NCBI GenBank assembly: GCA_030696465.1
Contig: JAUYSE010000068.1
Location: forward strand, 1-13,722
Length of the DNA: 13,722 bases
Reading direction: 5' to 3'
Origin: Legionellaceae bacterium
GTDB lineage: Bacteria > Pseudomonadota > Gammaproteobacteria > Legionellales > Legionellaceae
Shown here one piece after another: positions 1 through 6,481 of this stretch. The translations under genes and the position numbers were made by a program. Each line of letters starts with the position of its first letter. Positions within the stretch are counted from its first letter, which is position 1. Under the pieces are notes generated by a model, which did not search any database, had not been told where the DNA came from, and saw nothing but the letters and a program-made list of their open reading frames with translations.

Positions 1-393
1 AATGATCGTATCTTAACTCTAATTTCCCAACACTTTACTGCTAAAACAATAAGTTTTATTTTAGACAATGAAAACAAAGCGCTAGTATTTTTAAGCCAAT
101 TGACCGCACTGATTACTATCATAGAAAACAGCTTCAAAGTGAAAGTTAAAGACATAGACAACATGATTAAAAACCATGTTTTATCTGCAATGCTAGAAAA
201 TTCAGACTATACTTCATTAAAGACACTTATAGAGCAAGCTTTGCCGGCGACAGAGCCAACAGCACAACAAGCACCCGAGCCTCCAACAATAAGCGGCTCA
301 AAGGGAGCTTTTTTTCAGCCAACACAACCGCTATCTGTGGCACCAAAATCAGCAGTGACTTCAACCTCAGTATCCACTGCTGGATGTAAATAA
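1..393 (+). CDS. 3' part of a tandem paralog of unknown function (5' end outside window)
   Basis: The reading frame is open from the first base and ends at TAA 391-393, so about 130 C-terminal residues are visible and the real start lies outside the window. The protein aligns with residues from about 780 to the end of the 919-residue gene that follows: both begin NDR[IV]LTLISQHFT, and both carry the almost identical block KVKDIDNMIKNHVLSAMLEN. After that block the tails diverge into Pro/Thr/Ser-rich, apparently disordered sequence; the short motif P-x-I-S-G-x-K is kept in both, and this copy ends AGCK. An ATG at position 100 is an internal methionine rather than a likely start, because homology extends upstream of it. 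The next gene starts 15 bp after the stop, suggesting co-transcription. I do not recognise the family. Confidence 0.75.
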   Translation, partial: NDRILTLISQHFTAKTISFILDNENKALVFLSQLTALITIIENSFKVKVKDIDNMIKNHVLSAMLENSDYTSLKTLIEQALPATEPTAQQAPEPPTISGSKGAFFQPTQPLSVAPKSAVTSTSVSTAGCK

Positions 394-408
394 CCCCGGA
401 GAATAGTT

Positions 409-3168
409 ATGTTTAAAATTTCAAAACAATTTGGACAAGCCCCAACTCAGTCTTTGGGGGCAGATACCATCGATTGGAAAACTGTATTTGAAGCAGACAA
501 CTATCATCCAGCCGGTTTGATAAATGAAGCTCTTGCAATAAACAGCACCTCTTTAAAACAACTATATGCCATTGCCCGCAAAAAATTAGCCGCTTATGCA
601 CCATTCGAGAAAGAAGTAGACGCTCTCTGTCATTATTTAAACAATGATAGTTCCTTAAAAAACAAAGAAGAAAGCCTAGCCCTGTTCCTCAATATTTTTA
701 AACATATTCTAATCACCAGACTCACCCCTTTAACACATGCTACTTCACCTTATCTAGTTGAGAAAGAAGAAATCAAACCACTCTATTTAGCGTTAAGCGT
801 TGCTTGTGTTGAGATAGAAGTAAACACCTTAAAGACAGCAAAAGTCGGTGATGAGCTTACCCCCTCTTTCTTACGAGCACAATTAGACACTTTAAAGCGC
901 CTACAACGGCTATCACTTGATGCCGACGCCAGCATATTCCTTCCCATACAACAAAGCTTTAAAGCGCGCTTTATTGCATGGATTAACCTATGTATTGAAA
1001 AGCTTCGAATCCTTTTTAAACAGAAAATATCCTTTAAAACGGGAGATTATGAAGCCCTAGCAGATGATTTTCATACCTTATTAAAAGAACTGTCTGTAAA
1101 AGTGCCGCCTCTGTCTGCACAGACGACGGCTTCCGATACGACTTCAACTGCTTCTGAGGGAAGCGAAGAGCTCCCCGCCCAACCCTCAAAAAATACTAAA
1201 ACCACCCCAGCATCTACAGAAAAAAAACCTCCTGTTGAGGACGTAAATACCAGCGCATTACCGTCTTTATTAAGTAATTGGTACAAAGAAGGAGAAACTA
1301 ATTATGCGCAATCTTCTTATTTTTTTAAGGAAGTTTTCACCAGTATACTCGTCAAACTAGAAATGAAAGCACAGGCGCTACAATCCAAGCAAATTCCTTT
1401 CATTATAGAAAAATTACAGAAAGATTTTGAAAAACTTCAACATCAAGCGCGCTTCGCATGTAAAAAAGTTTTAGTGGCCCCCTTCGATAATCAAGAAGCA
1501 TTTTTACAGAATTATTTAAATGCTTATAAAGAAAACTGTCTGCGTCTGCGTGCGTTGAGCGAAGGGGCTTATAAGATACGCGTGCAATATGAAAAAGAAG
1601 CGCGAAAATCTCTTACCTATTTACAAGAAATAGGTACTTTAGATACTGCGCTACTAAAGCTAGAACAATGCATCAAAGAAGAACAAATGGCTTTTTTTGC
1701 AATAGCAGAAGCGTTTTTAAATACCCCTGCGCTGACGCAAGAGGAAACCAGTGCAGAGGTAAAAATACCCCCGCATGAGAACCCTAAAACCTCTTTAGAT
1801 GATATTGATGACGAGGTGACACCATCCAAACCTCAACAAAGCCCCTCCAATATTCCTGTGGAGCCTCTTACTCATGTTTATACACTCATAAAAGAAGCAA
1901 ATGAAACATTAAAACTCCTACATGGGCCAGAAACTGAAGCGCTTTATCATATCGATTGGGTGGAGCATACTTGCTATGGTTCTCAAGACACGGAAAAAAT
2001 GATTGCGCATGAAATGAATCAACGCAATACAAACATTCAATGTTTTAAAGAATATAATATGGCTAAGACCTTTACTCTCACCGATGATATTGTCTCAAAA
2101 ACCCCTGATTATGTTCAAAAATCTAGAGATTTATTATTGAAAGTCCATGCTGATAAAAAAGCCAAAGTACCCCTTATTGCTCAATACTGCACTCAACAAC
2201 TGAATGAATTACGTGCACGAGCTGAGCGGTTTCAGAAAGCATGGGAATTAGGCCAATGGGCTAAACTAGCGGTGCCAGATGCGTCTCAAAAACCAAACAC
2301 CAAAGAGACTACTGATACACCTATTCCAACTGGAGAAGCCGCTCCTGCTCCCAACGAGATTGTGGAGTATGCTATCGATTTTGTGAACGAACCTCCAAAC
2401 GCATTAACGCTGTCTGTATTACAAATAAAAAAAGACTATGTGCGTACCAATCTTATCCCAGGAGTAGACTTAAATAGAGAAACAAAAGAATCCCTTTTTG
2501 AACATCATTTATACCCACATGAAACTGATGATGAAGCAACACGTATGACCTATTATTCTCAACGACAACTGAGTCAAGATTTACGAAGAAAGACTACATT
2601 TCTGAATGCAGAGAAGAAAAAGAAACAAGAAAAAAACATCGAATTGCAAGAGGACACTGTCAGATTACAAGAAAGTATCCGACAAGAAGAAATTAAGATA
2701 GCGAAAAGAAAAAAAGAAAAACTAGAGATCATATTAGATGTTGGTAATGACCGTGTCCTGACGCTTATTTCTCAGCATTTTACAACTGCAGTAATAGATC
2801 TCATTTCAAATGATCAAAACAAAGAATTAGCATTTTCGGTCCAATTGACCGCACTGATTACCACCATAGAAAATAACTTTAAGGTAAAAGTTAAAGACAT
2901 AGACAATATGATTAAAAACCATGTATTATCTGCAATGCTAGAAAATCCAGACTATACTTCATTAAAGCCCCTTATAGAGCAAACGCTGCAGACAACGGCA
3001 TCACAAGAAGCACCTAAAACACAAACCGTTGAGCCTCAAGGCACGTCAGGAGCACCTAATATTAGCGGAGTAAAAGCAACCATGTATGGCGCTTCTTCGC
3101 CTGTTACGCTTAATGCTTCATCAACACTGGCCAATGAGAATGATCTACCGCCCATTGGATTTACATAA
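409..3168 (+). CDS. Large helical/coiled-coil protein of unknown function, complete middle copy of a tandem array
   Basis: A 919-residue protein starting at ATG 409, with a CCGGAG ribosome-binding site about 8 bases upstream. It has no N-terminal signal peptide and no convincing membrane segment. It reads as four predominantly helical blocks (roughly residues 1-235, 284-441, 484-624 and 650-860) separated by Ser/Thr/Pro/Glu-rich linkers (about 236-283, 442-483 and 625-649). Residues about 726-776 are extremely Lys/Glu/Gln-rich and look like a coiled coil. Residues 780-860 are the part shared with the upstream paralog. The tail, about 861-919, is low complexity and ends IGFT. The N-terminal stretch TIDWKTVFEA...LYAI recurs in the broken copy downstream. 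Large multi-block helical proteins of this kind are common among secreted effectors of intracellular gammaproteobacteria, but no effector signal or catalytic motif is evident, so the function is unknown. Confidence 0.85.
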   Translation: MFKISKQFGQAPTQSLGADTIDWKTVFEADNYHPAGLINEALAINSTSLKQLYAIARKKLAAYAPFEKEVDALCHYLNNDSSLKNKEESLALFLNIFKHILITRLTPLTHATSPYLVEKEEIKPLYLALSVACVEIEVNTLKTAKVGDELTPSFLRAQLDTLKRLQRLSLDADASIFLPIQQSFKARFIAWINLCIEKLRILFKQKISFKTGDYEALADDFHTLLKELSVKVPPLSAQTTASDTTSTASEGSEELPAQPSKNTKTTPASTEKKPPVEDVNTSALPSLLSNWYKEGETNYAQSSYFFKEVFTSILVKLEMKAQALQSKQIPFIIEKLQKDFEKLQHQARFACKKVLVAPFDNQEAFLQNYLNAYKENCLRLRALSEGAYKIRVQYEKEARKSLTYLQEIGTLDTALLKLEQCIKEEQMAFFAIAEAFLNTPALTQEETSAEVKIPPHENPKTSLDDIDDEVTPSKPQQSPSNIPVEPLTHVYTLIKEANETLKLLHGPETEALYHIDWVEHTCYGSQDTEKMIAHEMNQRNTNIQCFKEYNMAKTFTLTDDIVSKTPDYVQKSRDLLLKVHADKKAKVPLIAQYCTQQLNELRARAERFQKAWELGQWAKLAVPDASQKPNTKETTDTPIPTGEAAPAPNEIVEYAIDFVNEPPNALTLSVLQIKKDYVRTNLIPGVDLNRETKESLFEHHLYPHETDDEATRMTYYSQRQLSQDLRRKTTFLNAEKKKKQEKNIELQEDTVRLQESIRQEEIKIAKRKKEKLEIILDVGNDRVLTLISQHFTTAVIDLISNDQNKELAFSVQLTALITTIENNFKVKVKDIDNMIKNHVLSAMLENPDYTSLKPLIEQTLQTTASQEAPKTQTVEPQGTSGAPNISGVKATMYGASSPVTLNASSTLANENDLPPIGFT

Positions 3169-3183
3169 CCCAGGAGTGTAATC

Positions 3184-3315
3184 ATGTGGATGAGCAAAAC
3201 CATCGATTGGAAAACTGTATTTGAAGCAAACAACTATCATCCAGCCGGTTTGATAAATGAAGCTCTTGCAATAAACAGCACCTCTTTGAAAAAACTATAT
3301 GCTATCCCTCTATGA
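3184..3315 (+). pseudogene. Truncated third copy of the tandem paralog (N-terminal remnant)
   Basis: ATG 3184 follows a CAGGAG ribosome-binding site and opens a 43-codon frame ending TGA-TGA (first stop 3313-3315). From TIDWKTVFEA through LYAI the peptide is nearly identical to residues about 20-57 of the complete copy; over about 105 aligned bases I count only four differences. Homology stops abruptly near 3306, where the full copy continues with ARKKLAAY and this one reads PL then stop. The spacing to the preceding stop is 15 bp, as at the junction between the first two copies. The rest of the gene is absent downstream, so this is a remnant left by deletion or rearrangement; a short translated peptide is still possible because the start site is intact. 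Confidence 0.8.
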
Positions 3316-3344
3316 TGAGTGGCCCAGTGCTCATTTATGAATAG

Positions 3345-3406
3345 ATCCCGGGCATTAAGGGCCTGCTAAGGCTCGCGCGCTCGCCAAGCAGCCCTAAATC
3401 CCGGGA
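3345..3406. repeat. Long imperfect palindrome between convergent genes
   Basis: The arms 3346-3374 and 3380-3406 are near-complementary, with ATCCCGGG at the outer end of each arm, then a stretch resembling TTAGGGC-TGC with small bulges, and a short central loop around 3375-3379. The SmaI-like core CCCGGG (3347-3352 and 3400-3405) is itself palindromic. It lies between the end of the plus-strand gene remnant and the 3' end of the minus-strand uvrC. It could form a stable RNA hairpin in either direction but has no adjoining T-run, so it is more likely a dispersed palindromic repeat or a rearrangement scar than a classical terminator. Confidence 0.55.
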
Positions 3407-3462
3407 CGACAACAGCTGTGGGTGCACTTATGTATAAGAGTATGGACCTTCGACCACGGCAC

Positions 3463-3492
3463 GTAGGCATTGGGAACCTGTAGGCATTGGGA
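3463..3492. repeat. Direct repeat of a 13-mer
   Basis: GTAGGCATTGGGA occurs at 3463-3475 and again at 3480-3492, separated by 4 bases. The bases just upstream (CCACGGCACGTAGG) resemble CCGCGGTACGTAGG from the element at 6174-6481, so this may be a decayed relative of that repeat. The rest of the gene-free stretch 3316-3576 holds no ORF or RNA that I can support. Confidence 0.5.
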
Positions 3493-3576
3493 GCCAATTA
3501 TCAACACCCCCTACTAAAAAAGTGATTACTTTAGTCCGAAAATTGATGGGTACTTTAGACTGCAAAATGAGAGGGT

Positions 3577-5430
3577 TTACTCTAAAGACTCATAAATCCG
3601 CTCAGCTAAAGAGCGGCTAATCCCTGGCACTTTGCTCAACTCATCCACGGATGCCTTTTTTAAACCTTGCATCCCCGCAAAATGCTTGAGCAAGGCCCTT
3701 CGACGTAATGCCCCCACCCCAGGAATATCTTCTAAGCGTGAATGTAGACTCTGTTTTTGCCGGCTTTTACGATGCGCTCCAATCGCAAAACGATGGGCTT
3801 CATCACGAATCTGCTGTAATAAGTGAAAGGCTGCGGAATTCGGTGGTAACGATTGCTCGACTAAATCTTCTCGGATCAAACGCTCACAACCTGCTTTACG
3901 CTCAGGTCCTTTGGCAATCCCCACCACAGAAACGCCCTCTATTTGTAACGTCGCTAATACCTGTAATGCGACTCGCACTTGCCCCTTGCCGCCATCAATG
4001 ACCAATAACTCTGGTAAATCCTCTAATAAAACCAAGCGTTTTAAGCGACGCAACAAGGCCTGTTCTAATGCTGCATAATCATCGCCTGGGGTAATCCCGC
4101 CAATTCGAAAAGAACGATATGCGGATTTCATCGGCCCCTGCGTATTAAAGACAACACAAGAAGCAATCGTTGATACACCGCCGGTATGGCTTACATCAAA
4201 ACATTCCATGCGCTGTATCGGGCGCCCCAACCATTTGGATAAAGCTTGAAAGCGCAGCGTCATCTGCGTTTCGTCTTGTGTTTGCTTTTGCATTGCTCGC
4301 TGTATATTATTCCTGCAAAACTGTAACCATAATAATTTGTTTGTCTGTACTTTCGTTTGAATAGCACAGCGCTTCCCTCGTAAAGCCGTTAACATTTCTG
4401 CCCATATGCTGCCCGAGCGACCGCCCAAAGCATCGGTGATAATCAAGGAAGGAATGCTGTCAGCAGAGTCCATATAATAGTGTCGAATAAATGCTTCAAA
4501 AACACTTTCCCAGCGCTCTATCTCGTCTTGACTCTCTAATATTTCTAAAGGAACTTTCGGAAAAAAACTACGATACATTAATACGTTACCATCTCGAATC
4601 ATCACATGTCCAACACCAACCTGGCTCCCTTCCCATAACAAGCTAATCACATCTGCATCACCCTGCGCTTGTACAACGCCTTGTTGTTCCTGTAAAGCCC
4701 GCAAAGCTCTAATTCGGTCGCGCAATACCGCCGCTTTCTCAAACTCTAAATTCGCTACTAAGCTATCCATCTCCTTGCTGCAAGCAGCTAACACTGCAGT
4801 ATTTTTGCCGCGCAAAAAATCTATAGCCTGCTGTACAGACTGTGCATAACTTTCCGCATCAATATAAGCCGTGCAAGGTGCGCTACAACGCTGTATTTGA
4901 TATTGTAAACAAGGACGTGTCCGACTTTTAAAAAACGGATCACTGCATTGACGAAGTTTGAATAAAGTATGCACCCACTCTAAAGTGTCGTGCATAGCCT
5001 GCACGCTAGGATAAGGACCAAAAAAATCACTGTTTTTAGGTTTTTGTTTACTACGAGATACTTCAATTCGAGGAAAAGCATGCTGACGCGCAATATGAAT
5101 GTAGGGGTAAGATTTATCATCCCGCATTAAAATATTATATTTCGGGTGTAATGTTTTAATTAAATTATTTTCTAGTAATAATGCTTCTGTTTCGCTGACG
5201 GTCACCGAAATATGGATGGTTCGCACTTGCTGCATTAAAGATTGAGTTTTAGGAGACTGTAATCGTTTTTGAAAATAAGAACTTACCCGATTTTTCAGTG
5301 CCTTTGCTTTACCGACATATAAAATTTCGCCGGCGGCGTTCAACATTTGATAGACACCGGGCGCATTCGGCAATTCTGCCAGAAACGCGGGCCAATCTGG
5401 GTCGTTTTCGGGCTTATCCGGCAGAGACAT
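3577..5430 (-). CDS. uvrC: Excinuclease ABC subunit UvrC
   Basis: UvrC makes the two incisions flanking DNA damage in nucleotide excision repair, acting on the UvrB-DNA complex in the cytoplasm. The 617-residue length is usual for the family. The GIY-YIG nuclease domain is at about 20-100 (GVY at 25-27, YVG at 38-40, R48, TEALLLEN near 81-88). Four cysteines (162, 174, 182, 186) sit where UvrC proteins bind an iron-sulfur cluster. The UvrB-interacting UVR motif is at about 217-250. The C-terminal RNase H-like nuclease shows D412 in FDVSH, D479 in IDGGKGQ and H546 in DEAHRFA, followed by tandem helix-hairpin-helix motifs (about 565-617). The start ATG overlaps the end of gacA by 17 bp, so translation is probably coupled. 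In many gammaproteobacteria pgsA follows uvrC; here it does not. Confidence 0.97.
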   Translation of the reverse strand: MSLPDKPENDPDWPAFLAELPNAPGVYQMLNAAGEILYVGKAKALKNRVSSYFQKRLQSPKTQSLMQQVRTIHISVTVSETEALLLENNLIKTLHPKYNILMRDDKSYPYIHIARQHAFPRIEVSRSKQKPKNSDFFGPYPSVQAMHDTLEWVHTLFKLRQCSDPFFKSRTRPCLQYQIQRCSAPCTAYIDAESYAQSVQQAIDFLRGKNTAVLAACSKEMDSLVANLEFEKAAVLRDRIRALRALQEQQGVVQAQGDADVISLLWEGSQVGVGHVMIRDGNVLMYRSFFPKVPLEILESQDEIERWESVFEAFIRHYYMDSADSIPSLIITDALGGRSGSIWAEMLTALRGKRCAIQTKVQTNKLLWLQFCRNNIQRAMQKQTQDETQMTLRFQALSKWLGRPIQRMECFDVSHTGGVSTIASCVVFNTQGPMKSAYRSFRIGGITPGDDYAALEQALLRRLKRLVLLEDLPELLVIDGGKGQVRVALQVLATLQIEGVSVVGIAKGPERKAGCERLIREDLVEQSLPPNSAAFHLLQQIRDEAHRFAIGAHRKSRQKQSLHSRLEDIPGVGALRRRALLKHFAGMQGLKKASVDELSKVPGISRSLAERIYESLE

Positions 5431-6070
5431 ACGTTGGAGATTCCACTAAACCAAACTCAATAGCCATAAATAATAATTCAACGTCGGTTTTAATGCGCAG
5501 TTTTTCAAAAATACGTTGCCGGTGGCCACTCACGGTTTTATTACTTAAAAATAACATTCCAGATATGGTTTGTAACGTAAGCCCATTCGTCAGTAAACGC
5601 GTAATTTGTAATTCACGCTCTGATAAACCATCGAAGGGGGATTGTCGGTGGGGATCTACACTATTAATGGCTATTTTTTGAGCCATTTCAACACTCACAT
5701 AACGTTCGCCTTGCGCCACTTTACGAATAGCGGTGGCCATTTCGGCGGCGCCAGATTCTTTGGTTAAGTACCCCATGGCCCCTAGCTGCAATAAACGTAC
5801 GGGCAGGGTATCTGCTGAAAGTGCTGTGACTGCAATGACGCGCACCTTAGGTGCTGTTCTTTTCAAACGACGGGTGACTTCCCAGCCGTCCATTCCAGGC
5901 ATTTTCATATCTAGTAATACAATATCTGGCTTATGTTGTTTCACCAGCGTTAAAGCTAACTCTCCGCCACCTGCTTCGGCCATCACAGTGATATCAGGCA
6001 TATCTTCCAATAAACGTCGAATACCCATACGTACTAGGGCATGATCATCCACTATAATAACGTTTATCAA
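5414..6070 (-). CDS. gacA: GacA/UvrY/LetA-type two-component response regulator, probable TTG start
   Basis: A NarL/FixJ-family regulator. In this family the BarA/GacS-type sensor kinase phosphorylates the protein, which then activates small RNAs that titrate CsrA/RsmA and so switches biofilm, motility or virulence programmes. I choose TTG 6070-6068 as start: it lies 4 bases after AAAGGAGG and gives a 218-residue protein beginning MINVIIVDDH, matching the N-terminus of E. coli UvrY. A longer frame from ATG 6151 would add 27 residues unlike the family. The receiver domain has D8-D9, phospho-acceptor D54 (LLDMKMPG), T82 and K104; the LuxR-type helix-turn-helix is at about 149-205 (LSERELQI...NKTVSGHRQRI). 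It overlaps uvrC by 17 bp, the classical gacA-uvrC pair. Confidence 0.95.
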   Translation of the reverse strand: MINVIIVDDHALVRMGIRRLLEDMPDITVMAEAGGGELALTLVKQHKPDIVLLDMKMPGMDGWEVTRRLKRTAPKVRVIAVTALSADTLPVRLLQLGAMGYLTKESGAAEMATAIRKVAQGERYVSVEMAQKIAINSVDPHRQSPFDGLSERELQITRLLTNGLTLQTISGMLFLSNKTVSGHRQRIFEKLRIKTDVELLFMAIEFGLVESPTYVSAG

Positions 6071-6074
6071 TATT

Positions 6075-6082
6075 CCTCCTTT
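6075..6082 (-). promoter_or_regulatory. Ribosome-binding site fixing the gacA TTG start
   Basis: On the minus strand AAAGGAGG is followed by AATA and then TTG. It is a near-perfect Shine-Dalgarno sequence, slightly close to the start. It falls inside the longer ATG-initiated frame, which argues against that longer frame being the product. Confidence 0.65.
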
Positions 6083-6113
6083 ATGGCCAGGCACAACAGA
6101 GAGAGCCAAGCAT

Positions 6114-6142
6114 AGCATACTCTTATATACACTGCTAATGAA
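6114..6142 (-). promoter_or_regulatory. Candidate sigma-70 promoter of gacA-uvrC
   Basis: On the minus strand TTCATT (6142-6137), a 17-base spacer and TATGCT (6119-6114) lie just upstream of the gacA start. An overlapping alternative is TTGCGG (6151-6146), a 16-base spacer and TATATA (6129-6124). Neither matches the consensus fully. The position, between the repeat element and the TTG start, makes a promoter here likely even though the exact boxes are uncertain. Confidence 0.4.
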
Positions 6143-6232
6143 AACCCGCAAGGTCGAACGGAGTCCATCTTTAGGAGTCGTAAAAAAATAACTTGAACAT
6201 TTTACATCTCATATTACCTCAATCTTAAAACG

Positions 6233-6343
6233 CCTACGTTCCGCGGCTTGTCCGCGGAATCCAGAGATCTTTGGTTAAAAATAAAGCTTTACATCTATCA
6301 TAAACATCGTTCTGGATACCGCGGACAAGCCGCGGTACGTAGG
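6233..6343. repeat. Inner 33-bp inverted repeat with nested GC-rich palindromes
   Basis: Arm 6233-6265 and the reverse complement of arm 6311-6343 match at 31 of 33 positions, around a 45-bp A+T-rich loop. Each arm contains CCGCGGCTTGTCCGCGG, itself a hairpin with a 5-base loop, and ends in an [AT]ATCCAGA edge. GGAATCCAG-type edges on small palindromes are typical of dispersed palindromic repeats in bacteria. It lies wholly inside the larger element. Confidence 0.7.
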
Positions 6344-6398
6344 AAGCTCTGAGCCGCGGTACGTAGGAGCTCTGAGCCGCGGTACGTAGGAGCTCTGA
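6329..6398. repeat. 23-bp tandem repeat, three copies plus a decayed fourth
   Basis: Units begin GCCGCGGTACGTAGG and end GCTCTGA: 6329-6352 (24 bp, one extra A), 6353-6375 and 6376-6398 (both 23 bp and identical). A fourth unit from 6399 starts GCATCGGTACGTAAGG and fades out. The unit begins within the right arm of the inner inverted repeat, so it probably arose by slippage at that arm's edge. Confidence 0.8.
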
Positions 6399-6481
6399 GC
6401 ATCGGTACGTAAGGTGCGTAACATGAGATCTTAACATCATCTGAGCGCAAAAAAGTGTCCAAGTTATTTTTTTACGACCCC

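Larger units (their letters stand above)
1..3315 (+). repeat. Tandem duplication array of one large gene (3' part, full copy, 5' remnant)
   Basis: Three head-to-tail copies are visible. The segment 1-243 matches about 2746-3000 (C-terminal domain), and about 3200-3306 matches about 460-566 (N-terminal start). Both gene junctions are 15 bp and aligned: a TAA stop, then CCCCGGAGAATAGTT or CCCAGGAGTGTAATC, then ATG. Identity is high even at silent positions in the KVKDIDNMIKNH block and in the start region, while the C-terminal tails and the middle of that shared domain differ. This suggests either recent duplication followed by uneven divergence, or gene conversion limited to parts of the gene. 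Confidence 0.75.
6174..6481. mobile_element. MITE-like non-coding element with 26-bp terminal inverted repeats
   Basis: The left end (6174-6199, starting GGAGTCGTAAAAAAATAACT) and the reverse complement of the right end (6456-6481, starting GGGGTCGTAAAAAAATAACT) agree at 24 of 26 positions. The trinucleotide TTA flanks both sides (6171-6173 and 6482-6484), consistent with a 3-bp target duplication. There is no transposase, only about 256 bp of repeat-rich sequence inside, so any movement would need an enzyme supplied elsewhere. The right end directly abuts the stop codon of the TPR/beta-barrel gene, and the left end lies about 100 bp upstream of gacA. A short minus-strand frame inside (6234-6440) encodes a repetitive peptide and is unlikely to be a gene. 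The parent insertion-sequence family cannot be named from sequence alone. Confidence 0.6.

Noticed and set aside
3463..3492. Repeated 13-mer as the start of a CRISPR array
   Set aside because: There are only two copies with a 4-bp gap; CRISPR repeats are longer with spacers of about 30 bp, and no cas genes are present.
3519..3532. AAAGT-AATC-ACTTT hairpin with a short T-run after uvrC (minus strand)
   Set aside because: The stem is only five mostly A-T pairs and the T-run is short; too weak to call a terminator without transcript data.
3632..4364. Plus-strand frames antisense to uvrC
   Set aside because: They lie wholly inside a clear uvrC gene, in other frames, and resemble no known protein.
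6071..6151. 27-residue N-terminal extension of GacA from ATG 6151
   Set aside because: The extension is unlike family members, overlaps candidate promoter boxes, and a near-perfect Shine-Dalgarno sits directly before TTG 6070.
6234..6440. Minus-strand 68-codon frame inside the repeat element
   Set aside because: Its peptide is only the translation of the palindromes and 23-bp tandem repeats (repeated SYVPRLR-type words); it has no ribosome-binding site and no homology that I recognise.
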